From Desulforhopalus sp. (GTDB taxonomy: Bacteria > Desulfobacterota > Desulfobulbia > Desulfobulbales > Desulfocapsaceae), in assembly GCA_023231425.1 (NCBI GenBank), contig JALNVI010000027.1:1-32721 (forward strand): a stretch of 32,721 bases of DNA. Direction: 5' to 3'. Shown here one piece after another: positions 26,171 to 32,721 of this stretch. The position numbers and the translations under genes were made by a program. The notes below the pieces were generated by a model. It was not told the origin of the DNA. It saw only the letters and a program-made list of their open reading frames with translations, and made no database searches. How positions within the stretch are numbered: the stretch's first letter is position 1; every line of letters starts with the position of its first letter.

Positions 26171-28850
26171 GTCGTAATCCCTTTTTAATTCAGGTCGTTT
26201 CCTACTGGTATTTTCAAGAATGAGAATCGTGCTCCAGAAGGAGAAGTCGTAATCCCTTTTTAATTCAGGTCGTTTCCTACAATGGAAAAGATGGCATTTA
26301 TCAGCAGGCATACACCTACGTCGTAATCCCTTTTTAATTCAGGTCGTTTCCTACGATATTATTGTATGCAATAACGTACTGAATGTATTGTCGTAATCCC
26401 TTTTTAATTCAGGTCGTTTCCTACACTGCAGTCTTTGGGCAGGAATGCCGCAGATCGACCCGGAGGTCGTAATCCCTTTTTAATTCAGGTCGTTTCCTAC
26501 GAACTCGAATCGAGAAAAGATTGGAAATATTACTTTAGAGTCGTAATCCCTTTTTAATTCAGGTCGTTTCCTACCAGAAAATGAAGGCTCAATTCAAGAC
26601 TGTGCCGACGCATGTCGTAATCCCTTTTTAATTCAGGTCGTTTCCTACTAAAAGACTTTGCGACAGAAAATAATTTTTCTGTTGTTTGTCGTAATCCCTT
26701 TTTAATTCAGGTCGTTTCCTACTTGTCCGTATGAAGTTGGTTCGACAGGTGAGTGCAGTCGTAATCCCTTTTTAATTCAGGTCGTTTCCTACAAGATTTT
26801 GATTAAGGATATAGCGAAAGAAATTGGTATGTCGTAATCCCTTTTTAATTCAGGTCGTTTCCTACCCAGCTTGATACACTGGAACTTGCGAAATCAGATT
26901 GTGTCGTAATCCCTTTTTAATTCAGGTCGTTTCCTACCTCGAAGCATTTGAAATCGAAAGATCACCGTTGGGTCGTAATCCCTTTTTAATTCAGGTCGTT
27001 TCCTACACTAGAGAAATGCAAAGTATGCAACTGTGATGATGTCGTAATCCCTTTTTAATTCAGGTCGTTTCCTACAAATGATGAAAAAAGAGGTATTAAA
27101 TAAATCGGAAGAGCTGTCGTAATCCCTTTTTAATTCAGGTCGTTTCCTACGAGGTATTGAACAATGAACACCAGGGGAATGCAGAGAGTTGTCGTAATCC
27201 CTTTTTAATTCAGGTCGTTTCCTACTACAACAAAATAGTGAAATTAGTGCTGAAAGCAAAAGGTCGTAATCCCTTTTTAATTCAGGTCGTTTCCTACCAA
27301 AGCGCAACATTATAAAATTAATCATCTCGCAAGGTGGGTCGTAATCCCTTTTTAATTCAGGTCGTTTCCTACCGCAGCAGACACCTGTGATACACTGGGA
27401 TGGAAGATAGCGTCGTAATCCCTTTTTAATTCAGGTCGTTTCCTACGGGAAGAACTGGAACTGGATGTGGCCGCACTGTGTTGCGATGTCGTAATCCCTT
27501 TTTAATTCAGGTCGTTTCCTACCAAACAGAATCCCCGCCGAATTTAAAGCACAAGATGGAAGGGGTCGTAATCCCTTTTTAATTCAGGTCGTTTCCTACG
27601 CGGACCCGTGCAGTTGTACAATAGACACTTCGAAGGCTGAGTCGTAATCCCTTTTTAATTCAGGTCGTTTCCTACAAAATTGTGCCATGCTGAATATACT
27701 GGACCCCGGGGGCTTGTCGTAATCCCTTTTTAATTCAGGTCGTTTCCTACGGCAAAGGCATGCTTTGTGATGCGGCCCAGTGGTTTTCTGTCGTAATCCC
27801 TTTTTAATTCAGGTCGTTTCCTACCCTTACATTCGATATTACAACACTGGAGCACAACATGGTCGTAATCCCTTTTTAATTCAGGTCGTTTCCTACAAAA
27901 AGACTCCCTTCAGCCATTAATTGCTGCCTTGTTGTCGTAATCCCTTTTTAATTCAGGTCGTTTCCTACACGAGAGGTGGTTACGAAGTATAAAGTTGTCG
28001 AGAAGAAGTCGTAATCCCTTTTTAATTCAGGTCGTTTCCTACCTTACGGCAGATTTACAAAAAAATCTGGACAAGGTGCAGTCGTAATCCCTTTTTAATT
28101 CAGGTCGTTTCCTACAATCATTAAGGTTGATTAACAATGCTTACGATAATGATGGTGTCGTAATCCCTTTTTAATTCAGGTCGTTTCCTACAAGGCAATT
28201 TCTCGCCTTACAACAGATTTGCAGAAAAGTGTCGTAATCCCTTTTTAATTCAGGTCGTTTCCTACGAAAGGACGGAAAACCACAATGGTTCTCCTGGACG
28301 GAGGTCGTAATCCCTTTTTAATTCAGGTCGTTTCCTACCGGACTATATCACCTCTCAAATAACCCTCCCAGAATTTGGGTCGTAATCCCTTTTTAATTCA
28401 GGTCGTTTCCTACGGGGGTGTCTCTTGCAGGTGTAGAGGAAGTAGTAATAGAGTCGTAATCCCTTTTTAATTCAGGTCGTTTCCTACTGCAACCGTTGAT
28501 AGCTGCATTACTGCCGCACTTTGCATGTCGTAATCCCTTTTTAATTCAGGTCGTTTCCTACGATGATGACAGCTGTTACAGTATGAAGAGCCTTAAAGTT
28601 GAGTCGTAATCCCTTTTTAATTCAGGTCGTTTCCTACAAAAGGCCCTTGGTCTGCATCGGCATACAATTACCCGGTCGTAATCCCTTTTTAATTCAGGTC
28701 GTTTCCTACGAAAGAAACACGAAGTATAAAAAATTAAACAGGGTCGTAATCCCTTTTTAATTCAGGTCGTTTCCTACTATGGTTCTTCTTCGCACTCATT
28801 GGTATCTGGCTGGATGTCGTAATCCCTTTTTAATTCAGGTCGTTTCCTAC
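26171..28850 (-). CRISPR. Second CRISPR array, 37 repeats of 35 bases / 36 spacers
   Basis: The repeat on the plus strand begins GTCGTAATCCC, has TTTTTAATTCAG inside and ends GTCGTTTCCTAC. I counted 37 copies with no changed base noticed. Spacers range from 33 to 42 bases, mostly 37-41, typical of type III or I-A/B-like arrays and unlike the fixed 32 of I-F. Read from the minus strand the repeat ends GGGATTACGAC, which parallels repeats ending in GGGATTGAAA(C/T). So I infer leftward transcription with the leader on the cas side (right). The repeat is unrelated to the I-F repeat and is only weakly palindromic. Confidence 0.97.
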
Positions 28851-29057
28851 TGCGCCCCTTTGGATCCCTTGCCAGACGCGGTTTTCAGCAGGTGAATCCG
28901 GGAACATCACGCGGCAATCTGCTTTTCGGAAGTATTTTCGCTGCATTTTCCTTTTCCTCCATAATTAAGTTATTGTCATTCCGTTACTATATCCACTTAC
29001 GGGAACCTCCAATCAGGGGAAAAATAAAAAGATCGCTTTTTCAACAGGTAAGCACAG
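28851..29057 (-). promoter_or_regulatory. Presumed leader of the second array
   Basis: About 200 bases between the last repeat and the card1 remnant. The part from 28925 to 29040 is AT-rich with runs such as CCATAATTAAGTTATTG. Position next to cas1-cas2 and the inferred repeat polarity make it the leader. No gene is supported here; a 65-codon plus-strand frame starting at 28892 has no family resemblance. Confidence 0.5.
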
Positions 29058-29245
29058 ATCTCTCCTCTACCCCAGAGGTTCCCGTTTAAGCCCCTTATCC
29101 TTAAGATGACAGGCACACAAAAGCTGCCGTCCAGTGAAAACCTCAAATCAAAGGTCCCTGTCCCACGCTAATGAAGAATACCCCAACCCGCAGACAGAAA
29201 CCAGTATTGAATGGGCATACAGGCCCCACATCTTCCGACAGAGAA
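29058..29245 (-). pseudogene. Decayed copy of the card1 3' end
   Basis: This segment aligns base for base with the last 60 codons and downstream flank of the live card1 gene (31143-31335). Shared pieces include CCCGTTTAAGCC, CTTAAGATGA, GCCGTCCAGT, GACAGAAACCAG and GGGCATACA. Read on the minus strand, one frame gives GLYAHSILVSV where the live protein has GLYARSMLVSV. Frameshifts and a TGA break it up. The likeness starts at CTCCTCTAC (29062) and fades after ACAGAGAA (about 29245). The rest of the gene is absent. Confidence 0.85.
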
Positions 29246-29318
29246 CCCCACTCAGAGAAGGGGGCTGAAAACAACCATATCCGAAATGCCCACACTTTCT
29301 CATTCTGGCGATTAAATC

Positions 29319-29600
29319 TCAGATAATATCAAACTCCCCAGTCGCCTCAAGCAGCATGCCCTGGCCGATAACCTCAATCTTCGCCGCGCACTTCTCGCAC
29401 AGAGGGAAATATTTCACCCCGTCCTTCTCCGGATTTATAACCCTGGCGATCTCACCTTGAAGAGTACGGAGTTGCGCTTTGCTCAATTCCACTTCAAACT
29501 TCGATTTCTGCATCCGCATTCCATAATCGAGAAGAATATGGGCCACCTTTTGCAGCCGTTTCGCATCCGCTATGTCGTAAATGATAAAATAGTTTCCCAT
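29319..29600 (-). CDS. cas2: Cas2, second of two tandem copies
   Basis: Cas2 dimers hold the prespacer in the Cas1-Cas2 integrase. The 93 residues start MGNYFIIYDIADAKRLQKV, with the conserved early Asp (YDI), and continue with LLDYGMRMQKSKFEVEL, the usual strand pattern of Cas2. Near the C-terminus is LCEKCAAKIEVIGQG with a CxxC. The start lies two bases after the stop of the preceding cas2, so they form one operon with cas1. The protein is clearly different from its neighbour yet keeps all family features. Confidence 0.93.
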   Translation of the reverse strand: MGNYFIIYDIADAKRLQKVAHILLDYGMRMQKSKFEVELSKAQLRTLQGEIARVINPEKDGVKYFPLCEKCAAKIEVIGQGMLLEATGEFDII

Positions 29601-29602
29601 GG

Positions 29603-29890
29603 TTAGAATATCTGGTATTGCAGCTGGGTAATTTTTATCCCACGGCCCTGCACTTCCGCCTGTGAACAGCAGCGGCTGCAGAGATGATAGATCCGCAGAC
29701 GATCCTCCAGCAGGTTGAGGCTGCGCTCTGCATAACGGCGAATCACCCGCAGCTCTTCTCCGCTCACTTCACACTCAAACACCGACTTTTGAGTATTGAT
29801 GCCAAGTTCCCGCAGAAAATGGTGCAGCTTCGTTCGCCGTTGTGTCCCCTGAAGGTCCTCTCTGATATCGTAAGTCACAATCACTCTCAT
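29603..29890 (-). CDS. cas2: Cas2, first of two tandem copies
   Basis: A 95-residue Cas2 beginning MRVIVTYDIREDLQGTQRR with the conserved Asp, then LRELGINTQKSVFECEV and the C-terminal LCSRCCSQAEVQGRG. Its start overlaps the cas1 stop by four bases (ATGA). Identity to the next cas2 is low over most of the length, but both share QKS.FE.E and LC..C....EV.G.G. Two Cas2 proteins could form a heterodimer with Cas1; that is inference. Confidence 0.93.
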   Translation of the reverse strand: MRVIVTYDIREDLQGTQRRTKLHHFLRELGINTQKSVFECEVSGEELRVIRRYAERSLNLLEDRLRIYHLCSRCCSQAEVQGRGIKITQLQYQIF

Positions 29891-31014
29891 TTGAGCAGCA
29901 GAGGCTGGTAACTGCTCTGGCTCCCCTCCACAAATCTACGATACTGCCTCGCCTGGCAAACCATCGCTTCCGACCAGGGAATCTTGCGCTCTTCCGGACT
30001 GTACAGAAACGTAGTGGCCAGCTTTCGTTCCCACTGAACAATGGTCTTCTTCATCGCGTCCGAATGCAGCTGCACCGGCAGTTTTCCGGCTTCCCCTTCC
30101 CCAGACATGGAAAACATTTCCTCAATTCGCTGCACCGGAGCATCAAACAGCTCATTTTCCTGCTCTCCGTCAGATACCTCAACATCCTCAACCACTTCTT
30201 CTTCCAGCTCCTCTTCCTTCACAATCCGAAAATCTTCATCTTTCAGGATATTCATATTGAAGAGAGCAAACACCAGCGTATCAACAAGGATCGGCCGAAA
30301 CTCTTCCATTAAATCAAGAACCAGGCTGTATCGTCCGTAATCAGGGGTATGTAATGCGCCAATATATGGATCAAGCCCAGCCTGACGAACAGCGCTGTAA
30401 ACCTGGTTATAGAGAAAGGTGTAGAGAAGAGAAAGCAGCGCATTTACCGGATCAGTCGGCGGCCGACGAACCCGCAGCCGAAAGCCCTGATCCTGGTCAA
30501 AACCAGTGTTGAAAAGACTGAAATAAAGTGCACTCCCCCGGCCTTCATAGCCACGCAGGGAAGCCACACTCTCCGCCGTTGCAACCTGCTCACTCAGTTT
30601 ACGAATCTTCTGCACCTTTTCAGCAATATGCTTCTGTTTCTTCTTCCGATAAATCCGCATCAGGACCGTACTCAAATTAGCCAGTTTGCCGGCCACCACC
30701 TGTCTGGCAAAATTGAGGCAGAAAACTTCATCATCCGCGAAGGCAAACTGCCTGCGGCGAAGAACGATATTTTTCTGTTCTGGAATAGAGAAACGACCGA
30801 GATAACGGCCTTCTCTCGTGAGAAACACCGTATCTATACCGTTCCGCAAAAGCACATTTCGTGCCGAAGGCGTTACCTGAATATTCCCGCAGAGCAAAAG
30901 CTGTTCAACCTTGTGGATGAAAATTGTTCTATGGGTATCTTCTCCGGATTTCACAAGAAGATGCCGTCCCTCTCTGGTTATCCGTGCCCCCTGGGTAGTA
31001 ACGTAGATTCGCAT
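29887..31014 (-). CDS. cas1: Cas1 integrase of the second locus
   Basis: A 375-residue Cas1 unrelated in sequence to the I-F Cas1. The N-terminal beta domain begins MRIYVTTQGARITREGRHLL. Catalytic residues are visible: Glu in LRGYEGRGSALYFSLF (about 157), His in GALHTPDYGRYSLVLDL (about 222) and the acid of DLMEEFRP (about 234). An acidic insertion of about 45 residues (264-310, including EEELEEEVVEDVEV) replaces part of the usual C-terminal hairpin. I chose the ATG at 31014 because the family starts with RIYV and AGGAAACAGG precedes it; an ATG at 31059 would add 15 residues with no ribosome-binding site. It lies downstream of card1 in the same direction. Confidence 0.93.
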   Translation of the reverse strand: MRIYVTTQGARITREGRHLLVKSGEDTHRTIFIHKVEQLLLCGNIQVTPSARNVLLRNGIDTVFLTREGRYLGRFSIPEQKNIVLRRRQFAFADDEVFCLNFARQVVAGKLANLSTVLMRIYRKKKQKHIAEKVQKIRKLSEQVATAESVASLRGYEGRGSALYFSLFNTGFDQDQGFRLRVRRPPTDPVNALLSLLYTFLYNQVYSAVRQAGLDPYIGALHTPDYGRYSLVLDLMEEFRPILVDTLVFALFNMNILKDEDFRIVKEEELEEEVVEDVEVSDGEQENELFDAPVQRIEEMFSMSGEGEAGKLPVQLHSDAMKKTIVQWERKLATTFLYSPEERKIPWSEAMVCQARQYRRFVEGSQSSYQPLLLK

Positions 31015-31042
31015 GCCTGTTTCCTGTTTTTTTGAGGTTAAA

Positions 31043-31102
31043 ACTCCGGCAGATATCATTTGAGCAGACGCTTCTCTCTTGAGATCAGCGTCTGCCCGGA
31101 GT
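31043..31102 (-). promoter_or_regulatory. Nested hairpins between card1 and cas1
   Basis: The inner arms GCAGACGCT (31064-31072) and AGCGTCTGC (31087-31095) pair perfectly. The outer arms ACTCCGG-CAGA (from about 31043) and TCTGCCCGGAGT (to about 31102) pair with one bulge. The two helices share bases, so they compete. On the minus strand the outer helix is followed by TTTTAA, so it could act as a weak terminator or attenuator between card1 and cas1. It overlaps the alternative upstream cas1 start at 31059, another reason to prefer 31014. Confidence 0.6.
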
Positions 31103-31106
31103 TTAT

Positions 31107-31136
31107 GTAATTCCTTTCATTCAGGTCCTTTCCTGC
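31107..31136 (-). repeat. Lone degenerate CRISPR repeat next to card1
   Basis: GTAATTCCTTTC followed by ATTCAGGTCCTTTCCTGC corresponds to the repeat of the second array (GTAATCCCTTTTTA, ATTCAGGTCGTTTCCTAC) with a two-base gap and about four changes. It has the same orientation as the array repeats and lies 13 bases past the card1 stop. No second copy is next to it, so it is not a working array. Confidence 0.75.
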
Positions 31137-31148
31137 AAAAGCCCTCCT

Positions 31149-32312
31149 CTACTCCGGAGTTTCCCGTTTAAGCCACCCCTGCTTAAGATGAGCTGACAGA
31201 CACAAAACCTGCCGTCCAGTAATAACCTCAATTCCGAGATTCCTGGCCCGCTCCAATGAAACGTGACTTAACCCGTGGACAGAAACCAGCATCGAACGGG
31301 CATACAATCCCCCCACCTTTTCCGACAGGGAATCCAGCTCGTAGAGGGCGCCTTTCCCCTTCAGAGCGTCCCTGCCCTGCTGGTCAAGGGCACTGGTTTT
31401 GCAGGAGATGACGTGGAGGCGGTTGTGCCAGGTGAAGACTACATCCAGTTCGTTTTTCGTTGGCTTATCTCCCTTCCCCTGCCATTCAATTTCCACGTTC
31501 ATTCGCAGGTCAAGATCTGGAGCTCTTTCATCGGCAACAACGCCATAAACATACTCCTCAAGCCAGCCACCTTTTGCATAAAATCGAGATTTTTCATTGT
31601 TGAGATTTGCCGTACCATTCACACCCGGTGTTGCAATCCCTCCCTTGAGCAGAAGGGCACAAAGTTGTTTTCCTCCCTCTCCCAGCAGCTCCGCCTCCAC
31701 CGCACAGTAGGGAGGTGCCTTCTTCTTTTTCAAGTCTTCATCATACTTACTGACGAGACCATTTAGTTTTCTCAGCAGCTCAGGTTTACCAGCAAGCAGA
31801 GAACAAAGCTCAGCAGTCACCTTCCTGTGGGACTTTTCCCCCCAGGGAGCATCCCCACTCAGCATTTTCTTTCCACAGCAGAGCAGATGCTCTTTTACTG
31901 ACAGGACATTATCAGGCAGGGGGTGGCTGACGGGCTCATCTCCCAACTCCAGCAGACGGTTGCTGTTGGTATCTACATAGATGATCCGTATAGTGCCGGA
32001 AGAAAGCCAGCATTGCTGCCAGGCTGCCAGGGCCACAATCTTCGTTCCGCCGGTAACATTGAGGGTGAGTTCGGCATCAGAAAACTCTTTCAGAACCTTA
32101 CTGCAAACCTCCAGAGTAGCCGCAAAATCGTAGGCTTCAGTGGTATAGACTGAAACCTTCTTTCCCCGTTCAGTGAAAAAACGTTGAAGCAGCTCGCACT
32201 TTCCCACCATCTGAGATGTGGTGAGAAGAATAACGTGATCCACCTTCTCATGGATAACGGGCAGCACATTGGGCAGCAGCTGTTCAGAAACAAGACAGAT
32301 ATGAGCTTTCAT
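31149..32312 (-). CDS. card1: Card1/Can2-like CARF nuclease (DUF1887)
   Basis: A type III effector that degrades DNA and/or RNA when cyclic tetra-adenylate binds. The N-terminal CARF domain (about 1-150) has the ligand-loop motif LNVTGGTKIVALAAW (Thr87 to Lys91) and IIYVDTNSNRLLEL. The C-terminal PD-(D/E)xK nuclease has the helix GGWLEEYVYG (249-258), the core acid in NELDVVF (Asp290) and RLHVISCKTS with Lys305. The usual E-x-K glutamate reads Ser303 here. The 387 residues match Card1 (about 370). Its start overlaps the csx20 stop as ATGA. The 3' end is duplicated at 29058-29245. Confidence 0.9.
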   Translation of the reverse strand: MKAHICLVSEQLLPNVLPVIHEKVDHVILLTTSQMVGKCELLQRFFTERGKKVSVYTTEAYDFAATLEVCSKVLKEFSDAELTLNVTGGTKIVALAAWQQCWLSSGTIRIIYVDTNSNRLLELGDEPVSHPLPDNVLSVKEHLLCCGKKMLSGDAPWGEKSHRKVTAELCSLLAGKPELLRKLNGLVSKYDEDLKKKKAPPYCAVEAELLGEGGKQLCALLLKGGIATPGVNGTANLNNEKSRFYAKGGWLEEYVYGVVADERAPDLDLRMNVEIEWQGKGDKPTKNELDVVFTWHNRLHVISCKTSALDQQGRDALKGKGALYELDSLSEKVGGLYARSMLVSVHGLSHVSLERARNLGIEVITGRQVLCLSAHLKQGWLKRETPE

Positions 32313-32707
32313 CCCTCCTCCTTTTCATAATGGCGAAACAAGACATGCTGAAAGCGGTGGCTCAGTTGAATTTCATTTTCCCCCACCCGCTCCTCCACTG
32401 CCCGTCGCTGGGTGGTGGAATAGACAGGGTGGAGGCCAAGGCGAAAAGCACTCTGCACCAGAAGAAAACAAGCACCGAAATCTCCCTGGATGAGGACATA
32501 GTCCCCCGCCTCTGCCTCTTCGCTCAGCCAGTTCTTGATCGGAACGAGCTGATCAGCCAGGGAAGAGGCATTCGGCGGCAGATTGCCCCAGAGATGCCGC
32601 AAAGGCATGGGTGGTTGAAGAATTTTTTCGACACCAAGGCTGCTTCGTGCGTCCTCCCGCTGAGCGGGAGTAAGGGTGTGATTAAAGAGAACGAGGAGAC
32701 GGGTCAT
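32309..32707 (-). CDS. csx20: Csx20 family CRISPR-associated protein
   Basis: A 132-residue small protein matching Csx20. It starts MTRLLVLFNHTLTPAQREDA, then LPPNASSLADQLVPIKNWL, YVLIQGDFGACFLLVQSAF, HPVYSTTQRRAVEE and a C-terminal FQHVLFRHYEKEE. The family looks like a single CARF/Rossmann-type domain and occurs with type III loci. It has been put forward as a ring nuclease that clears cyclic oligoadenylate, which fits its coupling to card1. The gene overlaps card1 by four bases and seems to follow another gene that leaves the window. Confidence 0.88.
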   Translation of the reverse strand: MTRLLVLFNHTLTPAQREDARSSLGVEKILQPPMPLRHLWGNLPPNASSLADQLVPIKNWLSEEAEAGDYVLIQGDFGACFLLVQSAFRLGLHPVYSTTQRRAVEERVGENEIQLSHRFQHVLFRHYEKEEG

Positions 32708-32721
32708 CTCTTTTTCATCTC
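32704..32721 (-). CDS. Probable 3' end of an upstream gene (partial)
   Basis: On the minus strand the last bases read EMKKR and a TGA that overlaps the csx20 ATG as ATGA, the same coupling used throughout this operon. If real, it is the end of a gene continuing beyond the right edge, perhaps part of the type III effector. Five codons cannot identify it. Confidence 0.3.
   Translation of the reverse strand, partial: EMKKR

Noticed and set aside
26114..27325. Frames with repeated RKRPELKRDYD units
   Set aside because: Translation of the second CRISPR repeat, not a repeat protein.
28892..29089. 65-codon plus-strand frame after the second array
   Set aside because: Lies in the presumed leader and runs through the card1 remnant; no family likeness.

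Overview
The window looks like an accessory, defence-rich stretch of a Gram-negative bacterial chromosome. A sulfate-reducer-type Desulfobacterota (Desulfobulbales-like) is my best guess. The reasons are a hybrid histidine kinase with an ABC-type substrate-binding sensor, a V4R/diguanylate cyclase pair, the short form of ThiC, and a RAYT-type element bounded by GGGGACAGATTTAT ends. The taxon is inference only.

Left part (1-12371): a complete type I-F CRISPR-Cas system. A 66-repeat array (96-4029) is followed by an AT-rich leader, the operon terminator, and then, all on the minus strand, cas6f, cas7f, cas5f, cas8f, a cas2-cas3 fusion and cas1. Transcription runs right to left from cas1 to cas6f. 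Repeat polarity and the leader show the array is transcribed leftwards too.

Middle (12372-24700): mixed chromosomal genes with several decayed loci. In order: a broken higB toxin end with an intact higA antitoxin; a V4R sensor gene overlapping a PAS-GGDEF diguanylate cyclase; a decayed RAYT transposase between inverted repeats; a TPP riboswitch with its terminator; an out-of-frame thiS/thiE deletion scar; intact thiC; a non-coding stretch with imperfect repeats; a large hybrid histidine kinase; a DUF1456 (YehS-like) gene; and trxC.

Right part (24585-32721): a second CRISPR locus with type III signalling character. A Csx1-family CARF-HEPN gene on the plus strand, preceded by a promoter buried in nested palindromes, faces a 37-repeat array (26171-28850). 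On the far side, on the minus strand, lie csx20, a Card1/Can2-like CARF-nuclease gene, cas1 and two tandem different cas2 genes. No cas10, cmr or csm gene is inside the window; the minus-strand operon seems to continue past the right edge. In a type III system the Cas10 complex would make cyclic oligoadenylate on target RNA, Csx1 and Card1 would be the RNA- and nucleic-acid-degrading effectors, and Csx20 may damp the signal.

The most interesting structure is in this right part. The cas1-cas2-cas2 block lies between two diverged direct copies of the card1 3' end. One copy is the live gene and the other a decayed remnant beside the array. A lone degenerate copy of the CRISPR repeat and a strong hairpin sit between card1 and cas1. 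This suggests the adaptation block arrived, or was rearranged, by duplication or recombination at the edge of the array.
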